Shown: in pieces, positions 35,956 to 48,600 of the stretch
Position numbering within the stretch: the stretch's first letter is position 1
How the letters are laid out: every line of letters starts with the position of its first letter
DNA from: Adiantum capillus-veneris
Taxonomy: Eukaryota > Streptophyta > Polypodiopsida > Polypodiales > Pteridaceae
Direction: 5' to 3'
Assembly: GCA_014529385.2 (NCBI GenBank)
Contig: CM043954.1
Span: 98,044,747 to 98,108,746, forward strand
Length of the DNA stretch: 64,000 bases
The notes under the pieces: generated by a model
Told to the model about the DNA's origin: nothing
The model's input: only the letters and a program-made list of their open reading frames with translations
The model's database searches: none
Position numbers and translations under genes: made by a program

Positions 35956-38900
35956 TGGCAGTTCCTTCACACTTGTTGATGCACTTTATGTACCTGGGAT
36001 CAAGAAGAATCTCTTATTTGTATCCGCACTTGCTAGACTTGGACTTTTAGTCAAATTTGTGGATGACAGATGTACAGTTCATGATCTCAGTTTTGGTGAT
36101 GAAATTGTTGCATCTGGGCTTCTGTGCCGTGGGCTATATAAGCTCACTTTGTATGACAAGTGTGGACAAAATTTTGCAAATGCTGTTGCAGATTCAAGGG
36201 CTATTTCAGATGCAAAACTTTGGCATGCACGTTTTGGTCATCTGAATTTTACCAGTTTGTTGCGTTTACAGAAATCTGATATGGTTGCTTCTTTGCCACC
36301 TCTTGAAGCACCTGTCAAACATGTTTGTGAAGGCTATATTTTGGGTAAGATGCAGCGTTCTAAGTTTCCAAAAGATGGTTCAATTCGGGCCACATGCAGG
36401 TTGCAGCTTGTGCATAGTGATGTTTGTGGGCCCATGCAAACTCTGTCCTTGGGCAATTACCTGTACTTCGTGACTTTCATTGATGATTACTCCAGGCATG
36501 CATGGGTATTTCCGCTTAAAGCGAAGTCCAAAGTTTTTATATGCTTCAAACAATTTCTGGCTATGGCTGAAAATGTCTCGAAATGTACTATGGACACCCT
36601 CCGTTCCGATCGAGGGGGGGAGTATATGTCTCATGAATTTAATGCATTTCTGGCTAGTCGTGGGATAAAACACCAATGTACAGTGCCTTATACACCTCAG
36701 CAAAATGGTGTTGCTGAGAGGAAAAACAAGTCACTAACAGAAATGGCACGATGTATGGTCAAAAGTCAAGCTTTACCGCATTCTTTTTGGCTTGAGGCCA
36801 TCATGTGTGCCACTTATGTACTTAACAGGTGTCCTACGAAAGCTTTGCAGTCTATTACTCCATATGAAGCATGGCATGATAGAAAGCCTTTTATTGAGCA
36901 CAAGCGTGTTTTTGGCTGTTTGGCATATGCTTTGGTGCCACAAGTGCAGCACAGAAAATTGGATGATAAGGCTGTCAAATGTATTTTTGTTGGTTATAGT
37001 ACTGAAAGCAAAGGTTACAGGTTGTATCATCCGCAAACAAAACGTATTCTGGTTTCTCGGGATGTAGTGTTAGTGGAAGATTCTGATCAGCCCTTGCTGT
37101 CATGTACTAGGGACAGTAATGTAAGCTCACAGGACATTTATGACACTTTGTTGCGTCTTTTCAGTGGTGGAAATACGAATGTAAGTTCCAATGAGGCAAA
37201 TGTACAGCCTATGGGGGTTTCTGAAAATGTTTTAGATCAGCCTATTACTGATGTTGATGTACATGATGTACTTGATGAGGAAAGGGCTGAAAATGAGCAG
37301 GCTAGAGGTATGCCAAAATGGCTGGTGCACACTTTGCATGACAGTAAATTGGATGCACCTTTGTCTAGTCGTACTCGTTCAGGCTCTCGCCATGCATCTT
37401 ATACATCAGATTGTTATGCTTTGGCTGTGTCTAGTTTACATGATGTTGAGGAACCTCTGTCTTTTGATGAAGCACAGAAATCAGAAAATTGGATGGCTGC
37501 CATGCAATCAGAATATGATGCACTTATAGAAAATGACACATGGACTTTATGTGATTTGCCTCCTGGCAAAAAGGCCATTGGTACGAAGTGGGTATACAAG
37601 TTGAAACGCAAGCCGGATGGTGAGATCGATCGCCATAAGGCTCGACTTGTTGCAAAGGGATGCACAGCAAAAAGGCATAGATTATGAAGAAACTTTTGCT
37701 CCCACTTGTCGTATGACTACTGTACGTTTTCTATGTGCATTGACAGCTCATTTTAATTGGGATGTACATCAATCAGACATTGTTACTACTTTCGTGAATG
37801 GTGACATATTTGAGGAAGTTTATGTAACGCAGCCTCGCGGTTTTGTCATAAAAGGACAAGAGGACAAAGTGTGCAAATGTAACAAGGCTTTGTATGGGTT
37901 GAAGCAATCTCCTCGTCCTTGGTATGAGAAAGCTGACACTCATTTGGTCAAACAAGGCTTTCGTAACAGTCCAACAGAAAGCACATTGTATGTAAAGCGT
38001 GAGGGTGATGTATTTCTCATCGTGGTTCTTTATGTTGATGATTTGCTGATCACTGGACCACATGAGAGACATATTGTTGAATTCAAGGCTGATTTGAATG
38101 CTACTTTCAAGATGAAAGATTTGGGGCTGTTGCATCATTACTTGGGTATACAGTTTAAGCAGTGTGATGGTGGTATTGCCTTGTGTCAGAAAAGTTACAT
38201 AGAGATATTGCTATGTAAGTTTGGACTTGAGGATTGCAAACCTATTGCCACTCCCATGGAAACAGGTTTGAAGTTGAGTCTACATGATGCTGGCGATCCT
38301 GCTGATGTCACTCTTTACCAAACTACTGTTGGCTGCCTCATTTATGTATGCAACACGAGGTTGGATATTCAGTTTGCAGTCTCACAGGTCAGCAGATTTA
38401 TGCATAGCCCAGGGTCTAAGCATTGGCAGGCTGTCAAGAGGATTTTCCGCTACCTTAGTGGCACTTTACATCTTGGCTTGTTTTATCCCAAGGGGGGATC
38501 ATTGCCGCCAGACTTACATGCTTTTTCGGACTCAGATTGGGCTGGTTGTTTTGACACGCGAGTGTCCACAAGTGGTTTTTGTTTCATGCTTGGCAGTTCA
38601 TGTATATCATGGTTGAGCAAGAAGCAACCTACTGCGGCCACTTCGAGTTGTGAGGCTGAGTACAGGGCAGTCTTCACAGATACGGTTGAGTGTGTATGGC
38701 TCAGACGCCTTATGGCTGATTTGGGTGTTGGACAGGACACTGCCAACACTATCTACACTGACAGTCAGAGCGCATTGGCAGTTGCGAGGAACCCAGTTTT
38801 TCATGCTCGCACAAAGCACATTGAGGTGCATTACCACTATGTCAGGGAGAGGCTCTCAGCAAAAGAGACCAGCTTGGCTTATGTGCCAACACAGGACAAC

Positions 38901-38987
38901 CTTGCAGATCTTTTCACAAAGGCATTGTCTCGTGAGAAGCTTGAAGCTTTCCGCAAAGCTTTGGTCTTACTCCCCTTTGTGGACTGA
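35941..38987 (+). pseudogene. copia pol (integrase, RT, RNase H), frameshifted and lacking protease
   Basis: The first frame (to 37687) opens with LYVPGIKKNLL, then the gag-pre-integrase motif (LWHARFGHL) and an integrase core with acidic residues at 36419 (HSD), 36608 (SDRGGEY) and 36716 (NGVAERK). Their spacing is D-x62-D-x35-E. Near 37660-37670 a small indel moves the reading to the frame ending at 38987, which carries the RT (YEETFAP, YVDDLLITG at 38031) and RNase H (CISWLSKKQPT, EAEYRA). It ends 75 bp before the 3' LTR. The protease DSGA motif is missing through the deletion next to gag. No functional polyprotein is made. Confidence 0.9.
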
Positions 38988-39062
38988 TCCTGTCCTCAGG
39001 GCATGGCACTTTCCTTTACTCATGTGCCAGCTCTCGTTCACCGCATCACTCCTGGGGGGATT

Positions 39063-39288
39063 TGTTACCATATACATGTGGTAGTGATGTGTGTGAACAC
39101 ACTAGGACCGCCGGGGCATTTTTTCCCTCTTTAGGAGGTTTTTTCCCCGTGCATTGTATATACGCCCATCACTCTAGGGCTATCTATCTTTCCATTGCAC
39201 ACTAAGTAATACACTCTCGATTGTGTGCCTTGAGCTTCCTTCGTCTTCTCCAAGCTGTGTGTGTTTCTCTGCAACCCTAATTCCAACA
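39063..39288 (+). repeat. 3' LTR of nested copia
   Basis: 226 bp, nearly identical to the 5' LTR. Confidence 0.95.
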
Positions 39289-39293
39289 ACAGG

Positions 39294-40634
39294 GTTCAAG
39301 AGACTCACATGCAATGCATTGTGAATCCTCCAAGTATCTGGCAGTTTCAATCGAAAGGAGACATCATTTATCTTTTCAGTTATCTGGAAAGGTCGTAGTA
39401 TCGCATACTAAGCTTTGGAAAAAGCCTCTCCTTTCCCTTTTTCTTTCTTAGGCGTGCCTTCTCAAAAGTAAGAGCACCCAATCATCCTCCTTCAATTTCA
39501 AGTTGCGACGATGGCGATCCGCTGCCTTTTTCTCTCGTTCTTGAGACTCTGCAAAGTCTCGCGAACCTTGGCAAAAGCCGTATCCAAATCTCGCGAATAT
39601 TCATCCGCTTCAAATATCTAATCTTTCGTGCTCAGGAAGGATGGAACCTTCGCAGCACTTTCAACAATCTCACATGGCGTCTTCCCCGTGGAAGAGTGTA
39701 TCGTGTTATTGTAGGCAAATTCCACCAAAGGTAAGTTCTTTTCCCATTGAGTCTTCTGATCCGAGATACAAGACTTCAATAAATCTAAAATCACTGAATT
39801 GGCAATCTCAAATTGCCCGTCAGTCTGCAAGTGGAACGATGACGAGAACTGCAACTGCGTGCCAATGTTCTCCCAAATTGCCTTCCAAAACAGACTCATA
39901 AATCTGGGGTCTCTGTCGGAGACAATCGTCTCAGACGTGCCATGTAATCGGAAAATCATCGTGATCATTCTGTGTTCTCGGGAGATCAAAAATGAAATCC
40001 ATTTCAATACTTTTCCAGGGGTGGGTGGGTATGGGTAAAGGCTGTAACAATCCCTGTGCCTTATGCCTGTCAAACTTGACCTTCTGGCATACCAAGCAAC
40101 TACGCACAACTCTTCCACATCCTTTTTGAGTCTCGGCCCAAAGAAGTATCTCTCTACCCCCTTCATGGTGGTAGCAATGCCGCGGTGACCCGTAAAAGGT
40201 GGACAGTGGCATTCAGTCATAACCTTATCCCTCAACGGCTGTGTAACACACAACATAGTCTTTCGCATCAAGTAGCCTTCCCGAAGGGAGTATCGAGCTA
40301 CTGTCTCGCCATCCCGTATCCGTGTGAAAATATTTGCAAAATCTGTATCTGTGGCATACTGATCGACCATATCCTCGAAGCTCCTATAATGTATCGCGGA
40401 AACAACCAGAACCAACGGTTTCCGAGACAAAGCATCTGCCACCACATTCTTCTGTCCCTGCACATGTACAATCTGGAAGTGGAACTGTGACAAGATGTTC
40501 GCCCACCGCATCTGCTTTTCCGAAAGCTGCTTCTGTGACAAGAAGTAGCGCAAACTCTGATAGTCTGTAAAGACAGTAAAATCCGCTCTGAGTAGGTAAT
40601 GCCGCCACTGAGTAAGAGCATGGATAACCGCCAA
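39294..40634 (-). pseudogene. gypsy RNase H and integrase
   Basis: The - strand frame from 40634 has RNase H (LRADFTVFTDYQSLRYFL, VVADALSR), then the H2C2 zinc-binding region of integrase (FTGHRGI, about 40200). Around 40030-39930 the frame shifts, and a central part of the integrase core is missing between MDFIFDLP and ETIVSDRDPRF. After that come FAYNNTIHSSTGK and, down to 39294, the LKLKEDDWV-type C-terminal region. The copia insertion follows. Dead copy. Confidence 0.85.
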
Positions 40635-40652
40635 AAGCTCTTTCTCATAGAT

Positions 40653-41704
40653 CTATGTTGTCATCTCCGGCCTAGAGAACAAACGGCTCTCGTAAGCTAT
40701 GACATAGCCTTCTTGCATCAAGACCGCACCCAGACTACAACCACAAGCATCACAATATACTTCAAATGACTTCTGCAAGTCCGGCAAAGTCAAAATAGGT
40801 CCCGTAGTCAATTTCTCTTTTAGTGTCCGAAAGGCAGTCACCTCTGTGGGTCCCCACGAAAAAGGTAATCCTTTCTGAGTCAAGGTATGCAAAGGGGAAG
40901 CAACCTCTGCAAACTTTCGTATGAACCGCCTGTAGTACGAACACAATCCCAAGAAGCTTCTAACTTCATGGACATTCCTCAAATCGGGCCAATCACGAAT
41001 AGTCTCTATCTTGGCCGGGTCCATTTGCACTCCTGCTGCTGACACAATGTGTCCCAAAAAAATGTATCTCTGGTAGGAAAAATCACTTTTCTTTGCATTA
41101 ATCACTAACATGTGATCTCGTAATGCCTGAAAGATTTGAAGCAGATGATCTGTGTGTTCTGCCTCATTCTTGGAGAAAACAATGATGTCGTCAAAGAAAG
41201 TGCCAACAAATAGCCTGTACTCTCGAGAAATCCTGTCCATCATCTGGTTAAATGTCGCAGGAGCATTGGTTAAGCCAAAAGGCATCACCAAAAACTCAAA
41301 TAACCCAAAAGTCGTCCGAATAGTTGTCTTGTAGACATCTCCTGGCGCTATCCTGATCTGATGATATCACTCTTCAAGTCAATCCTGCTAAAGCATGAGG
41401 ATCCCTGTAACTTGTCGAGTATATCATCGATCCTAGGAATCGGAAATCTGTTCTTGATGGTGATTTCGTTGAGAGTGCTATAATCGATGCACATTCTCCA
41501 AGATCCGTCTTTCTTCAAAACCAACAACACTGGAGAGCAATACGGTGAAGTACTAGGCTGGACAAGACCCTTTTCCAAGAGGTCTTTCACTGGGTTCATA
41601 ATCTTTTCATTCTGTACTCGGCTCACACGGTAAGGTGGCCGATTCGGTGGCGTGCTTCCAAGTATCCGATCAATGGTTTGATCTTCGGGCCCTCTGAAAA
41701 GCAA
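40653..41704 (-). pseudogene. gypsy reverse transcriptase
   Basis: The first part (41704-41348) carries [30 protein letters not shown] and [10 protein letters not shown] frameshift near 41340-41390 follows. The second part (41291-40653) carries MPFGLTNAPATF and FFDDIIVFS (the catalytic box, usually Y/F-x-DD), FLGHIVS and FLGLCSYYRRF, then ends at an in-frame TAG (40653-40655) before RNase H. Confidence 0.9.
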
Positions 41705-41739
41705 TCGGCATGAGTGTGGAAAAAAATCTTGGCGTTCTT

Positions 41740-42600
41740 TTGATCAGGTCAAAACATATTCAACCTTTATCCATCGTTCAGTTCTCTTCCAAAAGAATGA
41801 GTAAGAAACTGAAGTTCATCAAGTACAATCTCTAAGCCCTTCATTTATCAAAGTCGCTTTCTTCGATTCATTAATTAATTAGAAACGAAGATTCGTTGAA
41901 GACACTAGTGTTAAAGCAAAACAACCTCCTTTGCTCTTGTTCCCATGCATCCTCATCTCTTGCAGCCCTGGTTCAATCTGCTTCAATGGCACCGACGCAC
42001 ACCGTCCCGTTCCTGTCGTAGGTGGTCGCCTTGCCCTACATGCTCAATTGTATGCTCGAGGATACTAACCAGGCGACAGGGTGCCCGCATCATGAGAGAG
42101 AGAGAGAGAGAGATTGCAACCACCGCACATGGTGACACATTGCAGGCACCGCTAGAAGGAGCAATGAAGCCACACCGCGAGCTGGCCATTATACAGCAGA
42201 CAAACGAACGAGAGAGAGAGCTGCTTCGATTGCTACCTGTGCCTCATGACGTCGTCTTACTCTCCCTTGCTTGCCATTAGCAACATGCGCCAAACCCGTC
42301 CACAACTACTTTTCGACCATTGCTCTGTTTTCCCTATTTGCGAGTTGCCCACCCAAGTGTGTCTACATACAAACGTGAAACCCTTCTGCGTGGCTCCATC
42401 CATGGCTCACAGCTGGGGCTCAACCGCCAGGATCTCGTGATTTTCTTTGCGCTCGAAAAAGATCTTCCTCATTCTAGCGTTCGAGCAAACAGAAAATCTC
42501 TTTTTTCCCTCTCTCTATCTCCACCACGTAACACCCCCCTCCCCCTTCCTTTTTATCCAAACTCTTGCCCAAGCATCTTTGCTGATTCCTACAAAAAGAA
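41740..42600. other. Unrelated stretch between gypsy RT and protease
   Basis: No gypsy similarity on the - strand. It holds a (GA)n run at 42088-42115 and pyrimidine-rich DNA at 42500-42560. It may be a small non-coding insertion; no ends were found. Confidence 0.4.
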
Positions 42601-42900
42601 ATGAAGAAATCGTTTCGGCCCGGTAGTCAACCACGGCGTAGTTCTTGTGGTACCAAGGGATCCCGAGTAGAACGTCACTCGCGTGCCCTGAACACCCCTA
42701 TCATTGCAAACAAAGCTTGCCAATGCTCGGTGTAATGGCAACATCCCATCCGGGTGCCAGTCGAACTACCTCCGCCTATGGCGTCAGTCTGTCAGGCGTA
42801 ATTCCAAATCGAGCCGCCAATTCCAAGTGAAAAGAAGTTGGCCTTGGCTCCTTCAAAAGAGCTTCCTGATCCTTCACTTTGCCCCAAAAGCGGCAAAGTT
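42600..42900 (-). pseudogene. gypsy protease remnant
   Basis: The - strand shows RFGITPDRL, TPSIGKL and VLLGIPWYHKNYAVVDY, the C-terminal half of a retropepsin-like domain, with stops in between. The catalytic DS/TGA box was not found. Confidence 0.65.
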
Positions 42901-44520
42901 TGTACTTTCATTCATTAGATTCGGTGCAGGTCCCACGCCATGTGGTAACAGTTCTGCTTCTCTATCTGCCTTTTCTGCCACATTCCTCAGCTGCTCTCGA
43001 ACTCTCAGACCTATCGTCGTCTTTATCATTCTATTCTTTCTGTGCCTTTTTAGGACACTTCGCGGAGATATGTCCATGTTCCCCGCATCCAAAGCACTTC
43101 CCCTCTCTGATGAAGCTAGCTCTCTCCTCAAGAGTAAGCTTGGGTCGTGCATCCTTTTCTCTGGGTTGCTCTTTTTCTTTCTACTTTCATTCCCATAAGT
43201 CTGTTCGGCTCGTTGTGTCATGGCCTTATCTGTGGGGTAGGTCAGACTGCCAGAGTGAATGGCAAAGCCCCGCTTCGCATGACTCATCAACTCCTGAATA
43301 GAAGCTGACTTCTGTTCCAAGCAGTGATCTCGGATCTCTGTAGGTAGACCCAAGGTAAACCGCTCAATCTGTTCTCTGAACGAGATCTTCTTGAATGAAG
43401 AGGCGGGTAGAAAAGAGTTCCAGAATCTTTCACAGTAAAAATTCACTGTATCGCTCTTGGTCATCCGGAGATGGTTCCAAGCAGCTCGTATATCTCACTC
43501 AAACTCTTGAGTCAACCAAGAAGAAATAAAAAGCCTCTTGAATTTCAGCCATGTAACTGGCACAGTCTTGCTTAATAGAAGCGTGGACCACCAAGTGCGA
43601 GGATTCCCCTTAAAATAAGAGGCAGCTCTCCAAATCTTGGAGTGCTCGGAATAGCGTCCTCCCGCGAAAGCGATGTCAAACTGTTGTATAAAAGACAAAG
43701 CCTTCGAAGCATCTGAGTATCCTGAGAAAGTATCAAACTTGATCGAGTGGCCACCTTCCTTAAACTCTCGGACTTTCTAGCTTTTATCTTCGAGAAAGTC
43801 ATACTGGTTGGCTTTGTAAAAATTCTTCTTGTTTGCATAAAACTTTCCGTCATCGGAATCTGAGCTGTCTGTAGACGAGTCCTCAGTAGAACTGTTAGTC
43901 TTTGGGCGAGATGTAGCCTTCTTCTTGCCCTTTCCGAAGCTTTGTTTCTTGCTTCGCTTTTTACCTTTTCTGTTTTCTTCACTCGAATCTGAAGAGCTAG
44001 AAGAACTGTCAAAAGAAGAAGAAGAAGAAGAACTGGGTACTCCTTCAAATCGAACACGCTCCTTCTCTTTCTTTGCCTTGTCAACTATCGACCGACGACC
44101 CAAATATCCCGGGAAGTCAGTACCTTTCTTCTGCTTTTTGCCGTGTTTTTTGTCTTTCTTTTGCACGTCGAAAAGCTGAGCAATCCGTGCATCAACCACG
44201 TTCTCCAGTTCCTTCTCCGTATATTTCTTGGAGGCAGAAGATTTCTTGAGAGCGGGTTTCGGGAGTGGTGTTGTGGTTCTCTGCCACTCCGTCTGTACCT
44301 CTTCCAAAGAGGTATGGTTCATATATTTTGCCATCTTCGGGACCTTGGCAAAATTGAGCATCATCTTTGTTGCATTGCCAATCAATTGACGATGCTCCAT
44401 CTCTCTTTGCTCCGCCTGAGTAGGCCGAGGCGGGCCATACTCTCTGTCTGAATCTTCGTTGTGATCCCAGCCCGCATCTCCAGATGTAGAGGGAGTCGAC
44501 TGATCATTGCCTAAAGCCAT
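42874..44520 (-). pseudogene. gypsy gag with two in-frame stops and a frameshift
   Basis: The start is 44520 (MALGNDQSTPSTSGDAG). It has a GPPRPTQAEQ motif, a helical N-terminal part, a long Ser-rich and Lys-rich middle, then FDIAFAGGRYSEHSK, WWSTLLLSK and FTLGLPTEIRDHCLEQ, the retrotrans_gag core. The same frame is interrupted by TAG at 43777-43779 and TGA at 43495-43497. A frameshift near 43165 puts the zinc knuckle (CFGCGEHGHISAKC, about 43090-43050) in another frame. The gag at 29040-30860 is a close relative. Confidence 0.9.
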
Positions 44521-44578
44521 AGGTGCCGCGGAAAAAAAATTCGGGGATCGGATTTCCCGTAGAAGAGAAATCGGCCGT

Positions 44579-44590
44579 GCTCTGATACCA
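44579..44590 (-). other. Primer-binding site of gypsy element
   Basis: TGGTATCAGAGC on the - strand, one nucleotide from the 5' LTR. Confidence 0.9.
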
Positions 44591-44591
44591 C

Positions 44592-45121
44592 TCTAACAGA
44601 CTGGGACACTCCAAGTCAAGAATCAACCGCGACAGCACCAAATAACCACTTCAAAACAATTCACAGATCACAATAGATTTGCACTGGCCCAGCGGAGTTC
44701 AGTGCCTAGAGATATTGGCCCCAAAGACTGGCGCCCATTTCAGTATTTCTTTTTGTATTAATCAATCATCAAAGTGCAAGAGAGCGGTTAGGGTTTCACT
44801 CTCAGACTCTGCGTCCAGATGCTCTAAGAAGTGAGGCCCTCACCACTAATTTAAAGGTTACAAGGGATGCCCAAAAGCAGAGCCCCAAAAGCTTTTAAAA
44901 TAAAAAGCATCAGTTCTCTCTCTCTTAGAGAGTCTTTTTCTCTTTTTTTTTATAAAAAAAAGCAAAATTCGCGTCGCTCATCATTTTCCCCAAAAAAAAA
45001 AAAAAGCCTCCGCGATTTTCGGAAATCAGGGTCTTTGGCAAAAATTAGGGTTTGCAAGAATTTTAGGGTTTCTGGCAGAAATTAGGGTTTCTGATGTCCG
45101 CCACGTCATCACTTTGTGACA
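44592..45121 (-). repeat. 5' LTR of gypsy element
   Basis: 530 bp. It differs from the 3' LTR mainly by an extra TCTGGCAGAAATTAGGGTT copy near 45070-45090 and a TC for TG at its inner edge. Confidence 0.9.
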
Positions 45122-45356
45122 ACGTTCAACTCCAATCTTTACTCAACAGCATACATCTTGCATCTTCACCTCTTTTCTAACATCTTTGCTTCAGCATTTC
45201 TAAAAAGTCTTTGTAGAATCTTCTGTTGGAAGGGGAATCTTCCAACAATCTATGGTGATATGACTGTTTTGATGGGTAATCGAGGATGATTACTTTTCTT
45301 TTACAAGGAAGATGCATCATTGATTGATGGCGTCTTAGAGAGGAACTGCACCTCCC

Positions 45357-45420
<64 letters not shown>

Positions 45421-45639
45421 GAGGGGCGGGGGGAGGGGGGGGTTAAAAGAAGGCAGTCCCTCATGTTTTTGATTCCTTGTTATATTAAAACAGACTCTTA
45501 TATTTTTGTAATTATATTAGTTAAAGGAATTTGTACTTAGCTTGCTTGCATCACAAGCATCTTATACACCTAGCATTGAGATGAAGAAATTAAAACAAAA
45601 ATGCACGACTACATTAGACAACGTGCAAAGCATACTCAC
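45122..45639 (-). other. Remaining part of HPAT intron 6 (or 3' flank), with (TG)n(AG)n
   Basis: The HPAT intron-6 donor is at 45639 and the gypsy LTR begins at 45121. No acceptor and exon matching the expected HPAT C-terminus lies between. A (TG)n(AG)n microsatellite occupies 45359-45420, and CTTCTGTTGGAAGGGGAATC forms a small inverted pair with the bases after it. Confidence 0.65.
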
Positions 45640-48600
45640 ATTCATAGCATAATCACATCCATAAGTGTAGTGTATGATAAACTTCTCTGCCACTTCGAGG
45701 TCCCAGGGCGGCTGTAAAACAGGCAAAACACTCAACAATGATGCAAGATTTCTGGCAACACTAAGGGTGACCACAAGCCATCACCTGGATCATGAAATCC
45801 TTTCGCAAGACATGTTGCACACCATGCAGGGCAGATGCAAGTGCATAGCCATACCTGAATCACAAATTGGGTTAGCCTTAAACACTAATTGTTGTGACAT
45901 ACAACTTTCAAAAACCTGATTGATCTAGGTTGAGCTTACATTTCAAGAACCCAGCCGAAGGCTTTATCAGCCTCTTCATCCGCTTTCATGGTCAATGAGA
46001 CATTGGCCCATGTAGGAGCTATCTTTTCAAGATATGACTACAACAAACAGACAAAATTATTCTGATCAGCTTTAGGGACAGCATTCTTTACCTAAAGCTA
46101 GAAGAAAAAATTCATACCTTCTTGATCATCACAGGAGAGTTGCCTATGGGATCAATGTTAGTAATTGGGCCCTTCTCCTCTGGAAAATATTTTCGGAGTA
46201 CCTTTTCATGTTCTTTTGGTGTAATATAAAAAAAAGGAAATGCTGCTGGGAAGTCTTCTGTAGCCAAATTTGGCAGTGGTTTTACAATGACATGATCAGG
46301 CTCCGCCATTAAAATATATCTGCAGAGTGCTTTGTCTTTAAATCAAGGCAACTGTAACGGTTAAAAGAAGCTGAAAGTGTGAAGACTTACTCTTCTTCAA
46401 TTGTAGCTTTTGAGAGCCACTGTACAAAGGCCCAAGGTCTATTAAGAACTACATATCCCTGAAAAGGGTAGACAGGAATGCATCAAACACATGCAAGACT
46501 GAAAATTGAAACAGTAATCCAAAGAGAAATGATTAACTGCGATGAACAACAATTCTACAAGTAGGCTTTTACCTTTTTGCATTACATAAAACCGACCTAC
46601 CCCTGCCTGGAAACGTAGAAATGCTGTTTCCAGCCTTGGGGATGGCGCTTTTTGCAACACAGGTTTTTGCCATATGCTTGTATCGTTACCAGGCGTTTCG
46701 ATGTCTTGAGAAACCGGGGGACACCCGTTGGCTGCTATCACGTATCAAAATTAAGTATTTCAACCTTTTAAAGTTGTTACTTTAGCCTATTGCCAGCGAT
46801 TCTAATAGAACCATGAAGGAACCCGCCTTCCTTGCAAAACATGCGAGAAATGAACAACTTGGGGCCTGCGCATGCTCATCTGTAAGCAGTAAGCATCGCA
46901 ACTTGCACGAGGAGTGATGCAACTGAACAATTCAACACCGGCGAGGCTCTGTTATCCCTTCATCTGGGTGCCAACATTGATCAGCTTGGGGTTTTGCGTA
47001 TGCCCGAGGGCCTATTGAGTGTACCCCTGACGTTTCCTAGGTTTTGGAGTTGTTGTTTCAAGTTCCAATTTGTAGGCTACTGTTTCCTGTTCGGCAACAT
47101 TTCATGCAACCCAGGTAAAAACCCTACAGCATGTACAATGATATCAACCCATACAACCACAGGATATACAAAACCCATAACACAATGGAAAATGGCAAGA
47201 AGCCCAACTAGTTGCGTAAAGCCTACATGACAATGCTTTGTCTGCACCCAATGACGCAGTGAAACCATTTAGTCCAGCCTTCACTACCACAATGGTCTCA
47301 AGAATCATACCATAAATTGATCATCATCCTCTAACCTCTCACATGCTCTGTGGGACTGAATAGTCTCTCCACTGCACCTGAAGCATGTCCTGCATCCACT
47401 TCATCATTTCCATCGATCGAATCCCCAAATAAGATGCAATCTCCTGCTCAACATAGTAGCCTTTGATTGCCAAAACGGGTTGTTTTGAACCGGGCCTTCA
47501 AAGGTTTCACGGGGTTTCTATTCATGTGTGAAATACCATCCGAGAGGTTTTCTAAAAAACTTCAAGATACATGTTGACATTTATACAATGAGACTAAATG
47601 ATCATGCACGTTGCACAACATGCCAAAGTAAGACATGAATTAAGCGTATCATGTGCTAAAAAACTCATGTCTTACTTGAAACTTAAAACTACAGATAGAA
47701 TGGCTGGGAACGACTCAAGCAAAAAAACAGTTCTTCAAAAAACGCAAGGTTTCAAAATTGTTTCTCCAAAATATTGTGGAAGAAAACACGTTTCTTGGCA
47801 ACCGTGGACAGTGTGATTAAATCCGCATAAGAGGGGCTGTCAAAAGTTTGATTACCCCCTTACGCCCGTCCGAAACTTTGGACCACGCCCATGACCCTCC
47901 CTCCCCCCCCCCCCCCCAAAAAAAGAAAGAAAAAAAAAGCAAATGCTCAGCCAGGAGGCTGTGCCTTCTTCATGTGAAAGTTCTTTAACATTTAGAAAAG
48001 AAAAGGACCGGTAGCAAAACATGTAAACTCCTTATTCCCACCCCCACGCCCATCTTCCCATGGAGCTGGCATGCAGCGACGTAGTGTGTAAACATCCTAA
48101 TATAATTATCGCATGAATTAACTAACCTTACCCCCAGATCAGAACTAGAAAATAGCATCAAACCAGCGGCAGAGAACTAATCCAAAAAATTGAAAAAAAT
48201 AGTGAGACTTTGCTTCCCTGTTACCCATTAAAAAAAATCGATCATTCACAAGTAAAAGGGAAACTGATGAATTACCCGATCGAGACCTGGAGGCAAAGGG
48301 TCAACAACGAAAGTAGGAATCTCGTCCATAAGAGAGTCAGGCTTGCCAGAGTGAAGAACGCGTGTAAAGCCACCCATTTCAGACCCAGGAAGATCCTTAA
48401 AGTGCTTGAACCAGTAATACATGATACGGCATTGCCAACGGTTGTAAGCAGCATCGGTTGCTGTAAGCGCAGTGTGAAATAGACGTTTTTTACCCTTACG
48501 ATGCACGCGTAACTCTGTAGGCATCCGCACTAGAGGGTCCACGTACCCTGTTTCTAGTTCCTTTCTGGTCATTATTTCTTCGCTTCCAGATCTGCCGCTG

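Larger units (their letters stand above)
34608..39288 (+). mobile_element. Complete Ty1/copia element nested in gypsy pol
   Basis: LTRs 34608-34834 and 39063-39288 both start TGTTACCATATACATG and end CCCTAATTCCAACA. A TATATA box lies at about 34703. The primer-binding site TGGTATCAGAGC is at 34837-34848, and a purine tract (TGGGGGGA) lies just before 39063. Target duplication ACAGG is perfect. The LTRs differ at only a handful of positions, so the insertion is fairly young. The coding region is defective, so this copy probably moved with help from another copy. Confidence 0.95.
33259..45121 (-). mobile_element. Ty3/gypsy chromovirus-type element with both LTRs, host to a nested copia
   Basis: LTRs at 33259-33768 (3') and 44592-45121 (5') are clear copies of each other. 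In + orientation the left one begins TG and both end CA. Flanks ACATT (33254-33258) and ACGTT (45122-45126) fit a 5-bp target duplication with one change. The primer-binding site is at 44590-44579 and the polypurine tract (AAGAGGGGGG on -) at 33770-33780. Order on the - strand: gag, protease remnant, RT, RNase H, integrase, chromodomain. Coding is broken many times. A copia element sits between integrase and chromodomain, and an unrelated stretch (about 41740-42600) interrupts between protease and RT. Confidence 0.9.

Noticed and set aside
46442-46741. 99-codon - strand frame inside the HPAT gene
   Set aside because: It overlaps intron 1 and exon 2 in a different frame; the exon structure explains the locus.
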